Shown piece after piece: positions 14,753 to 26,600 of a stretch of 64,000 bases of DNA. Positions within the stretch are counted from its first letter, which is position 1. Each line of letters starts with the position of its first letter. A program made the position numbers and the translations under genes. This stretch comes from Pedobacter sp. ok626 (GTDB lineage Bacteria; Bacteroidota; Bacteroidia; Sphingobacteriales; Sphingobacteriaceae): the NCBI RefSeq assembly GCF_900100435.1, contig NZ_FNEX01000011.1:1-64000 (forward strand). Direction: 5' to 3'. The notes below the pieces were generated by a model. The model did no database searches, was not told the DNA's origin, and worked only from the letters and a program-made list of their open reading frames with translations.

Positions 14753-17299
14753 TTAATGGTGATTGAAGTCTGTGTGCTCTCTTGGGAGGGCAAGAATCTT
14801 TCGGGAAAATTTGTTGTCCTCTATAAAGGTTAGCCGCTCATATTTGTATTCATTAATCCTATCCACACTGTTTAAATCAGAAAAGATAGCGATCAATAGG
14901 TTGTACATTTCTATACAGTTATAATTTAAGCTGTGTGTTTTAAAGAGATGGATACAACCCTCACAATAATCGCGGGCCAGCAGATATTCGCCTCTATTTT
15001 TAAGTTGATGCGTCTGTGTCATTTTTAAAATGGCAGCAGAATATTGTGTGACTTTATATCGGTGCTTGTTTTCATGAATTGCCACTAGAATTCTGACCAG
15101 TTGCTCCGTTTTCTTGCCAGGATTTATTCGCGTGCGCGACAAGGCAAGCATATTCATGATAAAAATGGTAAATGCAGATCTTCGGGTAAATTCTTTAGGA
15201 TGCAATTTGACGATAGTATTTATCATTTTAACTGCCCCCTGGTCCGACCCGAAAAATAAATTGAGCACAATAGCCATCAAGTAAACAATCCCCTGCTGGG
15301 TATTGAGCACTCTATTCTCCTTTAAAAATGGATACCATAGGTTTTCTATTTGGCCCAAAAGCTCATTATTGCTAATGTATTTGTTCGTAATTTTTGCATG
15401 AACAAGTTGGATAGCTTCAAAAGGGTCTATCACCCAGTTTGATCGGCCCATATCTTGTATTTTTTCCATTCGAGAACTAATCCGATGTTCATCCAAACTC
15501 AACATATCCATCACCGCAAGAAGCGATTGATAGACTAAAGTATGTTCATCAGCATCCGAAATCTCAACCAATACTTCGACTGCTTCCTTGAAACTCGCGT
15601 CCACAAAATCAAAGTTGATTAGCTGCTCAATTATTTTCTCGTGCAGCTTGTGTTCCCTAATCAAATGATTGGTGTCTGCACTATACTTCGACCTGTATTT
15701 TAGGTTTTCGGCAATAAAAAGTATTAAATAATTATGTTCGAGATGCGATAATGGTAAATCAAATACGTAGCTAAGCGATTTTAAATCACCTATTCTAATG
15801 ATAAAGCGAATCGCCCATTGTAACAGCTGGAAACGGGCGCTGTTATTTTGGTGTTCATTTTGGATGTATTGGAAAAAATCTTCCTCTACGCGTAAATTGA
15901 ATTTCTCCAGGATCTCAATGAACAAGAAATATTCGAAGGTATGAGACTGAATAAAACGAACAAATTCTCGTGGATGATAATCCTCATATTGCTTTTCTTC
16001 TATTAAGATCCCATCAGAAAGGAGTTCCATATAGGCATTCTTGAATGCTGCTAATTCTCCAATTAGCAGGTCTTTAGGAACGCTGGCTCCATTTTTTCCA
16101 AAATCTGTGAGCTGGATTACTTTTTTCAGGAAAAGGATTTTTTCTGTATAATAATTAGAACGGTATATATTTTCCTGAATGAATCTGGAGATCAGTTCGT
16201 GGAAGGTAATGTTTGTAGAATAATTGAAACAAGGATCTTCTTGCTTTAACTGATAGTATAGTTGTATATGGAATGGTAATTTTAGTTGCGCCTTAAGTTT
16301 TGGATTAATATCTGTGACTGGTTTACCATCAATTCTAGAAAGGATCAGATCTACTTCTTTTTCTGTTAATGGCGGGACATTAGAAATTTCAGCCACATTA
16401 AAGTAGTTACCCGCAAACCATTTTGTTTTTAAGTAAGCGGAATGTCTAATCAATTCGTAAAAACGAATCCAATAGGTAGAGCGCATGCTCATCACCAATT
16501 TAATGCATTCAATGTCTTCTACTGAACAGATGAAATTGATGAGGCTATCAAACAGTTGTTTTTTTAAATCCTTTTTAAGCGTAAGCTCTGAAAAACCATC
16601 TATAAAAATGACAAACTTTCCGTTTGAATTTTTGTAGTTCTCCTCAATGAAACTAATCAGACTTTCTTTTTTGGGGATATTGAGTAAGGTTTTGAGTTGA
16701 TCCTCAAAATTTAGATTAGGATTTTCGGCATTAAAAAAGTTATATGCCTGCAAAAATAATATCGAAGAATCATGGAAAGCGGTATTGGGGTTATTGAAGA
16801 ATTTTTCTGCCAAATGGCACATTAACATTGTTTTTCCGTAACCTGGTTGTGAGATAAAAGCAGTGAAGCTATAGTTGCTTTTAAGAAATTCCTCAAAATC
16901 GTGTTCAGCAAATTTTCGGCTGATGGTCAAATCATAAGGCATGCCTACACGATTCTTGATTCCTTTCAGCGTGAAATCTGTGACTTTAGATACCCTGTAT
17001 TTGATGTCTCCCCAGGTGGCAGGTGGACTTCCGGGGTGGAGGCCGATCGCAATTGGCCAGTTTTCTAAAATTTCTCCGCTAACATATTCAGTTAGGGTTG
17101 TAATGGTGAATTTAGAGAAGTTATGTTTGACCGCTGCAAAGCCGAATAGCCGTTTAATAGTAGTTTCACTAACGTGCTTATTTAATGCTCTGCTGATTTC
17201 AATCGATATCCTTTTGCAATCAGCAGGTGTAGCTGTCCTAATGCCTGTTTTGATTAGGATTAAACCTTTGAGTTCATTTAAGATAGATGCTTCATCCAT
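14753..17299 (-). CDS. Large NTPase with N-terminal putative HTH (STAND/NACHT-like), unknown function
   Basis: An 848-residue soluble protein with no signal peptide. Residues 1-75 are helical with a possible helix-turn-helix (KHVSETTIKRLFGF). A linker follows, then a P-loop ATPase: Walker A SQPGYGKTML around residues 150-159 and Walker B KFVIFIDGFSEL around 228-239. A later SMRSTYW (about 270) may be sensor-1-like. From about 330 to the end it is almost wholly helical, which suggests a helical-bundle plus TPR-like sensor region. The order DNA-binding-like domain, NTPase, helical repeats is that of STAND regulators and of some NACHT-type defence proteins. No nuclease, TIR, protease or membrane effector was seen, so a regulatory role is as likely as defence. 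It is transcribed away from the giant adhesin gene at 17603. Confidence 0.6.
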   Translation of the reverse strand: MDEASILNELKGLILIKTGIRTATPADCKRISIEISRALNKHVSETTIKRLFGFAAVKHNFSKFTITTLTEYVSGEILENWPIAIGLHPGSPPATWGDIKYRVSKVTDFTLKGIKNRVGMPYDLTISRKFAEHDFEEFLKSNYSFTAFISQPGYGKTMLMCHLAEKFFNNPNTAFHDSSILFLQAYNFFNAENPNLNFEDQLKTLLNIPKKESLISFIEENYKNSNGKFVIFIDGFSELTLKKDLKKQLFDSLINFICSVEDIECIKLVMSMRSTYWIRFYELIRHSAYLKTKWFAGNYFNVAEISNVPPLTEKEVDLILSRIDGKPVTDINPKLKAQLKLPFHIQLYYQLKQEDPCFNYSTNITFHELISRFIQENIYRSNYYTEKILFLKKVIQLTDFGKNGASVPKDLLIGELAAFKNAYMELLSDGILIEEKQYEDYHPREFVRFIQSHTFEYFLFIEILEKFNLRVEEDFFQYIQNEHQNNSARFQLLQWAIRFIIRIGDLKSLSYVFDLPLSHLEHNYLILFIAENLKYRSKYSADTNHLIREHKLHEKIIEQLINFDFVDASFKEAVEVLVEISDADEHTLVYQSLLAVMDMLSLDEHRISSRMEKIQDMGRSNWVIDPFEAIQLVHAKITNKYISNNELLGQIENLWYPFLKENRVLNTQQGIVYLMAIVLNLFFGSDQGAVKMINTIVKLHPKEFTRRSAFTIFIMNMLALSRTRINPGKKTEQLVRILVAIHENKHRYKVTQYSAAILKMTQTHQLKNRGEYLLARDYCEGCIHLFKTHSLNYNCIEMYNLLIAIFSDLNSVDRINEYKYERLTFIEDNKFSRKILALPREHTDFNHH

Positions 17300-17602
17300 A
17301 CACTTTATAAGTGAGCGTTAAAAAATATAACTAAACGAATATAACGCAATAATAAGAATAATGAACAGGCATTATTTTGAGAAAAAAAAAGAATAAAAAA
17401 AACAAAGCCTTCAAAAACCTATCCCACAGTGGTTTAATGGCGTTTTTTTGACAAAAACGAATTTTGCTAATCTAGATAATGAACAAAATGAACGGCAGGT
17501 CACTTTTGCTGTGACTTAAATGAACAAGACGAATAGAGGCTAAAAACGAATGTATTTCTAAAATTGTGAATCTTAAACATAATTCATCTCAATCACTCTC
17601 CT
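17300..17602. promoter_or_regulatory. Divergent control region with repeated ACGAAT motifs
   Basis: A 303-base AT-rich region between the divergent NTPase and adhesin genes. The hexamer ACGAAT occurs four times on the plus strand (17335, 17457, 17529 and 17546). An inverted repeat GTCAC-N7-GTGAC lies at 17499-17515. TGAACA-type words recur (17361, 17480, 17521). No exact TAnnTTTG box was found on either strand. The repeats could be binding sites for a regulator, perhaps the adjacent HTH-NTPase, but that is only inference. Confidence 0.4.
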
Positions 17603-20600
17603 ATGAAAAGGACCTCTACCTTATTTAGCTTATTCAAAAAGTATCTTTTCCTCATTAGTATTTTTAGTATAACGCTCGCAGCTACAAAATCGTATAGCCA
17701 GACCAGGATTTATGCTAATGCGGTGAACAATACCAGTCATGTTGATAACCCAAATAATGCGAAGACCAGCAGCGAAACTACTTTCGCAAGAGTAAATTCC
17801 AACGCAGGACTTGCTGCTGGCCTTTTTGCTTATCAAGGTGAATTAGAATTGATATTTCCAACCAAAGTTCCCGCTGGCAAAACCTCGTACATCAGAATAA
17901 ATTTGAACGAGCCGGATTTGTTAAATACGCTGTTGGGGGGGAGTTTGGGGAATTTATTAGCTGATGTGGTTGGAACGGTTGTACTTGGTAACAAATATTT
18001 TGAGACTGGAGCCAGGATGGGGGCAGGTAGTGGTAACAATGTAATCTCCGCAACCAGTGCTGTGCCGTTCTCTACTGATAATGTTAAGATTGTTAAAGAT
18101 GCAAATGGTTATTATTATATCGCTATTACGCCTCAAAGCGAATATGATCGTGTTTATGTCAAAGACTTTACCGATGCTATTTTAGGTCTTGGAGCAAGTA
18201 GTTATACAGATGTTTATTATGCTTTTCATGGCGAAGGTGTTGATCCTTGTGCACAGGGTTTTGCTACGTCCTATGAAGGAAAGGGGATATCATTAGATCT
18301 ATTGAAGTTGGGGCAGGCCGGAGTAACGAATATGGAAAGGGCTATTGATGCTGATAAAACTAATTTTTCACAATTAAGTCTGGGTGTTGTAGGAGTAGGA
18401 TCAGAGATCAGTCAGACAATTTATTTTGAAACATTATCTAAGTCAACAGATGAATTTAATTTGAAAATACAGGCCGATAAGGCTTTATTAGATGTAGGCC
18501 TTGCAAATAATATTAAGGTTACAGCTTATAATGGATCAACATCAGTTTACGAGACGAACTTAAATAATTTGCTGAATTTGGATCTGTTAGGCTTGCTAAA
18601 GACAGGAGTTCCTGTTCCGATTCCGTTCGCACCGGGAGTTGCTTTTGACAGAGTGAAAGTGACTTTTTCTTCTTTTGTAGCGGTTGGCCTAACACAAACA
18701 TTTAATTTATATTCTATCACACGTTCGGCGGCACGGCCAACATTTGTAGCGCCGGCATCTAGTGCCGTCACAGTATGTTATGGAACATCCGCTAATCTAA
18801 CGGCAACAACATTGGCGACAAATGATTTGCGCTGGTACGATGCACAGGTGGATGGAAATTTGCTGGCTACTACGGCCTACAATGGCGCTTTCCCTACACC
18901 TGCATTAACCGCGAGTAAAACTTATTATGTTGCTGCAAGGACCCTTAATTGTACAGAAGAATCTGTAAGGGTACCAGTTGTAGTGACAGTAAATCCCGTG
19001 GTAGTTTTTTCGACTACCGTATTAAGTAATGGATCGTTGACCGCTCCTTACTTTAAACAAATTACTGCTGCTACTGGTGGGACGCCAGGCTTTACTTATG
19101 CTTTAGCATCTGGTAGTACGCCTCTGCCGGCTGGTATAACATTGGCTGCCAATGGAACCATAGCAGGTACACCAACAGTTTCCGGTGTTTTCCCTTTCTC
19201 CATTACCGCGACAGATAGTAAAGGCTGTCCGGCAACTACTGCTTTCAGCTTAACGATAAACGCTGCCTTGTCTATTCCAACAAAAGCATTGCCTAATGGA
19301 ACAGTTGGAGCGCTTTATCCTCCAGAAGTAATTCCAGAAGCCATAGGAGGAACAGGCCCCTATACTTATGCAGCGCCCCAGGGCTCTCTGCCTCCGGGAT
19401 TAGATTTTGATCCGTTAACAAGGACAATTACAGGTACGCCTACTCAAAAAGGCACTTATGAGATTCCTGTAACGGTTACCGATGCAAACGGAAATACCCT
19501 TACACAAAAATATACCCTGGTAGTCAGAGATCCGTTGGTATTGGCTACTGTACCGCTTTCTAATGGTACAGTAAATGTAGTTTATCCAACGCAAACAATT
19601 CCGTCGGCTACTGGTGGAAGCGGGGTTTATACTTATAACGTGCCAAATGGAGTATTGCCTCCGGGATTGACTTTTGATCCGCTTACACGCCAAATAAAAG
19701 GCACACCAACTCAATCCGGAACCTACCCGTTTTCTGTTACGGTTGCCGACTCAGAAGGAAAAACAACGATAACTAACTATAGTATATTGGTTAAAGATCC
19801 ATTGGTGCTGCCTGCTAAAACATTGCCAGATGGAACAGTGGGTGCTGTTTATGCCACTCAAACACTGACTGGTGCTACAGGTGGAGCAGAGGGGTATACC
19901 TATATAGGTACTAACTTTCCTCCAGGATTAACATTTAATCCGACAACACTTCAGGTTACTGGAACGCCAACAACTTCGGGTTCTTACAATGCCAATGTGA
20001 AGGTTACGGATGCAGATGGGACTATTGCCAATCAAACTTACACCATAAAAGTGAACGGTGAACTTACGCTTCCATCGGCTACCTTGCCAAATGGATTGGT
20101 GGGTACAGTTTATCCAACTCAGGTTTTACCTGCCGTTAGCGGCGGTACATCTCCATATACCTATACTGCAATTGGCATGCCTCCAGGGTTAACTTTTGAC
20201 CCGGCTACACGAGAAATTAAAGGAACACCATTATCGGGGGGGACTTTTACCGTAACGGTGACCGCAAAGGATAAAAATAATTTGACTACAACTACAGATT
20301 ACACCATCGTTGTAGATGTGAGCGGCCCCACTGTAAATGGAGTAACGACTTGTAGCGGAACACCAGCAACTTTATCTGTATCCAGCCCACAAACAGGGGT
20401 TACTTATAATTGGTATGGCCCAACGGGAAACACGCCAGTATTTACAGGTACAACTTATACTACAGGGCCTATAAATGCGAATACAACGTATTATGTAGAG
20501 GCTGTTTCTGGTACTGCTGTAAGCAGCCGGACAGCTGTAAATGTTAGCATTAACGCTGCGCCAGACCCTGTTAATGTAATCACTGCAAATGAGAATATCA

Positions 20601-23600
20601 GTAAAGGGCAGACAGCAACACTATTGGTTAGTACAACAGGCGGTAGTATTGCAAAATGGTATACTTTGCCAACCGGCGGGGCACCATTCTTTACAGGAAC
20701 TAGCTATACTACGCCAGCTTTAGCTGCTACAACTAAGTATTACGTGGAAACAGAGAGTACATTGGGCTGTTTGAGTCTGACTAGGGTAGAGGTTAAAGTT
20801 ACCGTAACTGATTTACCAGTAAATGCTAAATGTAATGCGGCTACCAGTCAACAATCTGGTGTTGATGGTATTTGCCTTTTATGCGGAGTTGTTGATCCAA
20901 GTGCATCTACAGATGCAGATCCGAATACCTTTACCAAAATTAACCTGGTTGTTGGTGCCGGTGCAACAGGTTATCAACGATTGATATTTGCGACTCCAGG
21001 TTCGGCCACCGACAGTGTTCGTTTAGATATCGCTACGCCGGTTGGTTTAGCTGATGTGGCGGTGCTAGGAAATATTACGATTACTTTATTTAATGGCAAT
21101 ACCATGGTTGGTACTGCACACAATTTAAATGAATCACTTATCAACCTTCAATTAATAGGAGGAACTCGATTTAAAGCAACATTCGTAGCAGGCGGGGTTT
21201 ATGATCGCGTTGAAATACGCTTTGGTGCTTTGGTTTCTGCACTGAGTAATTTAAGTATTTATGGCGCAGAAGTCGTTTATCCTAGCCCAACAGTTTCGGC
21301 TACTGGAAAAACAATTTGTTCGGGCAACGTTACTACATTAAATGCAACTGCAAATGGTGGTACCACATTAAAATGGTTTGCTTCGGCATCTGGAGGTACT
21401 GCATTGGCTACTGGACCAAGCTTTACCACGCCTACTCCATTAACAGCAAACACTACTTTTTATATAGAAGTAAGTAAAAACGGTTGTGCAAATACAGACA
21501 GAGTACCGGTTACAGTTACTGTAACTACTGCGCCTGATGCTCCGGTACTGGCAAATTCGAGTGCGGTATGTGCTGGATCGGCCGCTGTATTGTCTATCAG
21601 TAACCCTGTGGATGGAACAACTTACAAATGGTATACTTTGCAAACAGGTGGAACGCCTGTATTTGAAGGAGCTGTATTTAATGCTGGAGTATTAAATACT
21701 ACAACTACTTACTATGTGGAAGCTGCAAATGGAAGCTGCTCAAGTTCAAGTCGCACTGTGGCTGTAGTTACTGTCAATTCGCTTCCAAACTTACCACAAG
21801 TCCAAGCCTCGGCTACAACTGTTAATCCTGGACAAACGGCTATACTAAATGCTTCTTCAGCAGAAGCTAATATCATATTTAACTGGTACGATTCACCAAC
21901 TGCTATTACAGCTTTGCACACCGGCCCTACATACGTAACCGCTCCATTAACGGTTACAGCTACCTATTATCTTGAAGCTGTATCAACTGTTACAGGTTGT
22001 GCAGCTTCTAGCCGTGTGCAGGTTACAATTAACGTAGACAACGGTGGGCTGCCAAATCCGGTGCCATGCGAGGCCGCTACAACCCAAACGAATGGGGTGG
22101 ATGGGCTTGGATTATTGGCCGGAGTATTTAATCCTGAACTAGCTGTTGATTTAGACACTAAAACGGGATCATCATTGGTACTTCCGGTAGGCCTGCTTGG
22201 TGGTTCAGTTTATCAGCGTGTTGGGTTTACTGGACTTTCACACACAGGTGATACAGTACGTGTTCAGTTGTCGACACCAGGTAAATTACTTTCATTAGGA
22301 CTTTTAGGAGGAATCACGCTTACTACTTACAATAATGGGGTAAGCAATAACGATCCACTATTATTGACTAATAATCTGATAGATCTGCAATTATTAAGTG
22401 GAAATACTGCTGCGCTACTCTCTTTTGTTCCGACTCTTCCGTTTGATCAGGTAGAGCTGCGTTTGAATGCTGGTGTAGCAACGTTGCTTACTACAGTAGA
22501 TTTAGACTATGCACAACGGATTACCAAAGCACCAGAAGTAGCTTCGGCGAATGTTTCAGGTTGTGAAACGCAACCATTAACCTTATCCGTGCTTAATCCT
22601 CAGGCAGGACTTACTTATACATGGTATGATGCAACAGGAACTGAGGTTCATAAAGGCGATTCTTATATTATCCCTAATCTTACAGTAAGCACAAAATATT
22701 ATGTTTCAGCGGCTAATGCTTCAAACTGTGAAAGCTATAAAACTTTAATTAACGTAACTGTAAGCCCTAAACCTGCAGCACCAGAGTTAGTGGCCCCAAC
22801 TATTAATACTTGTGCTGGTAATGACGTGACTATAACAGTGAAAAATCCAATCGCTGGAATCACTTATCAATGGTATGATAGCAGTAACACTTATCTTGCT
22901 GGTAAGGATGGGGTATCATTAACGATAGCTAATGTTCCAGCTCTTCCCCCAACCTTAAGCTATTCAGTAAAAGCTGTAAATAATTGTAATGTAGCTTCCG
23001 ATCCAACAACGGCTACAATTAATATTGGGGCATTAGATATACCTTTGATTACTCCGCCTTCTGTGACTGTAAAAGTTGGAATTAAGGCTGTTTTAACTGC
23101 AACATCAAGCACTGCCGGTGTTACATTTAAATGGTATGATGCTCCTATAGCTGGTAATTTATTGTTTACCGGCCCAACTTACATTGCTGATGCTCAATTG
23201 GTGGCAGGCTCAAAAACTTACTATGTTGAAGGCACTGCTCCTTCTGGCTGTACTACATTAACAAGGGCATCGGTTGTTGTTACAGCCAATGATGGTCCGG
23301 TTCTACCAGTTCCTTGTGAAGGTGCAAGTACACAAGTTCCTAAAACTGATGGGGTAGTTCTACTTGCGGATGTGTACAACCCTGAATTGGCGATTGATCA
23401 GGATGCGGCAACGGCTTCCTCTCTGGTGATACCGGTTGGTGCACTAGGCGGATATGTTTCCCAGCGCCTGGGTTTTGTTGGTTTATCTAACGTAGGTGAT
23501 ACCGTTAGGGTATTGCTGACTTCGCCGGGTAAATTGCTTTCTCTATCTGTTTTGCCGTCACTTACGGTAACCTCTTATAATGGTGCTACTGATAATGGTG

Positions 23601-26600
23601 ATGCAACCATGATTTCCAGTCCATTGATTAATCTTCAACTTTTGAATGGTGGTTCTCAGGTTTTATTAACTTTTGTGCCAACCAAACCTTTTGATGGTGT
23701 TGAAGTAAAATTAAACTCAGGGCTTTTAGGAGCCTTCGGTTCAATAGATGTGAATTATGCACAACGTGTAATGATTGCTCCAAATGCATTGGCACAAAGC
23801 GCAGCTGCATGTCAGGGATCAGGAGCCGTGTTGTCGGTTACAAATCCTCAAGCTAATGTAACGTATAAATGGTACCAGGGAACAACGTTTATGGCGGATG
23901 GGAATAGCTATTCAACGCCAACTACATTACTGGCGGGTACTTATGATTTCTTTGTGACCGCTGCTAGAAATGGATGTGAAAGCAAAAGGGTAAAAGTAGT
24001 GGTTACAATATTGCCATTGCCAGTGCTTCCTGTTGCGGATGTAGTTAGTCCAGTGACAACTTGTATCAATACACCGGTTACTTTAAGCGTAAAAGCAGTA
24101 AGTGGTGTAGTCTTTAACTGGTTTGATGCTGCGGTTGGCGGAAACCAATTGGTGACTAATAATAAGGACTACCTGACATCAGCAAATTTAGCTGTTGGCT
24201 CTTATGACTATTACGTTGAAGCTGCTAATGCAAATGGCTGTACCAGTTCGGCCAGATTAAAAATTACCCTTATTGTTAAAGCGAATGCAGTATCAACTGA
24301 TATTATTGTTGCTGATCAAACGATTTGTTCGGGAAGCACTGCATCACTAACGGCCACTGCTCCGACTATTCCTGGTGCTACATTTAAATGGTATAAAGAT
24401 CCGGCTTTGAAGGATACTCCATTTGAAGGTGCTAACTTTATCACTGATGCATTAACAGTAACAACCAGATACTACGTGATTGTAAATGGGCCAAGTACTT
24501 GTTCGAATGATGCTTCATCAGCTAAAATAGTTACGGTAACAGTAAACAAAAATGCGGTAGCATCTGATATTGTTGCAGCAGATAAGACCATCTGCGCGGG
24601 CTCTATAACTACTTTAAATGCAACAAGTACAACCGTAAATACCCCGGTATTTAGATGGTATAAAGATCCATTGTTAACGGATGCACCTTTTGTAGGAGCT
24701 ACATTTACAACCGACGCACTTACTGCAACTACTAAATATTATGTAACTGTAAGTGGTGATGGTATTTGTGCAAACAATGCCGCCTCGGCCAAAATTGTTA
24801 CGGTTATAGTAAACCGAAATGCAGTAGCAACGGATATTACTGCGGCAGATAAAGCTACTTGTTCTGGTACTGCAGTCGTATTAACCGCTACGAGTACAAT
24901 AAGTAATCCAGTGTTTAGCTGGTATCGTGATAAGGACCTTACTGATCTGGCTGTAAGAAGTAATACATTTACTACGCCAGCATTAACGGTTGATACTAAA
25001 TACTATGTTACTGTAAGTGGAACTGATGTTTGCGCGAATGATGCTTCAAATGCTAAGGTGGTAACAGTAACGGTAAATAGAAATGGTATAGCAACCGATA
25101 TTACACTTGCCGACAAAACCATTTGTTCAGGAACCTCAGCAATACTTAACGCTAGTAGCACGGTAGCTACGCCAGTATTTAAATGGTATCGTGATGCTTC
25201 GCTTACTGACCTTGCATTTGAAGGACCTAGCTTTACTACACCTGCGCTTACCCAAACTACAATCTATTATGTAACGGTTAGTGGAACTGGTGTGTGTGCT
25301 AATGATATGGGTGCTGCAAAAGTGGTTACGGTAACGGTAACTCGAAATGGTGACGTAAGAGATATCACTTCGGCTGATCAAACCATTTGTTCGGGACAAA
25401 CCGCAGTGCTTTCGGTAAGCAGCGGCACAGTAAATAATGCTGTATTTACATGGTACCGTGATGCCGCTTTAACTGACGTGGCCTTTAGAGGATCAAATGT
25501 AACTACGCCTGTCCTGACAACAACTACAAGGTATTATGTAACAGTAAGCGGTGATGGTGTTTGTGAAAGCTTACCAGGCTCGGCCAAAATGGTAACGGTA
25601 ACTGTTAATCCAGTGCCAAATGTACCGATCATTGGCCCTGCAAGTCCAACAGCTTGTTCTGGTGATGCTGTGATATTAACCGTTCAAAACCCGCAAGCCG
25701 GAGTTACTTACGAATGGTATACAGCGGTAACCGGTGGAACCTTATTGAAAACGGGTACTTCATTTACTACTGACCCACTAAATGGCAATGTAGATTATTA
25801 CTTACAAGCAACGAATGCTTCAAATTGTGGTAATGTTACGGGCAGGGTTAAAATAACTGTAGTTGTAACAGGTAGACCACAGCCGCCTTCGGTTGTCTTA
25901 GGTACCGTAAACACTTGTCTTGGAAGTGGTGCTACTCTATCCGTAGCTAACTCCGTAGCCGGAACTACCTACAATTGGTACGCTACAGCGACCAGTACTG
26001 ATATATTAGGCTCTGGTGTAAACTTCACTACACCGCCAGCTACCGTTACCACTACGACTTATTATGTAGAGGCTAAATCAGGTAACTGTACCAGCTCATC
26101 ACGTACACCGGTAGTTGTAAATGCTGGTGCTCTTCCGAATCCTCCGGCAACGGTTTCAGGAGCAGGGAATCCGGTGTGCCCTGGTAGTACAACTGTTTTG
26201 ACAGTGAACAACCCGGATCCTGCTGTTAAGTATGCATGGTTTAGCGTTCAAACGGGAGGTACATCACTTGCCGAGGGAAATAGCTTTAACGTACCAGCAC
26301 TTTCTGCAACAACGACTTACTATGTGGGTAGTATTAATTTACTTAGCGGTTGTTCAAGCAGTACACGTACTGCGGTAACCGTTACGGTGTTAACCAAACT
26401 TGCAGCACCGGTAGTCTCAGTACAGGCTGCTACGGCAACAAGTATCAACTTTGCATGGATTGCAGTACCGGGAGCTACAGCTTATGAAGTTTCTATAGAT
26501 GCAGGTTTAACATGGACAGCTCCAAGTTCAGGTCCGGCTGGAACTTCACATCTGATAGCTGGTTTAAGTCCAGACCAACAAGTAACGATAAGGGTAAGAG

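Noticed and set aside
14753..17299. Avs-type antiphage protein
   Set aside because: Walker motifs and helical repeats fit loosely, but no effector domain of known Avs proteins is visible and no other defence gene is near. Kept as an unknown STAND/NACHT-like NTPase.
24284..25609. CRISPR-like array
   Set aside because: The repeat period is about 265 bases, in frame and encoding Ig-like domains, so it is a protein repeat.
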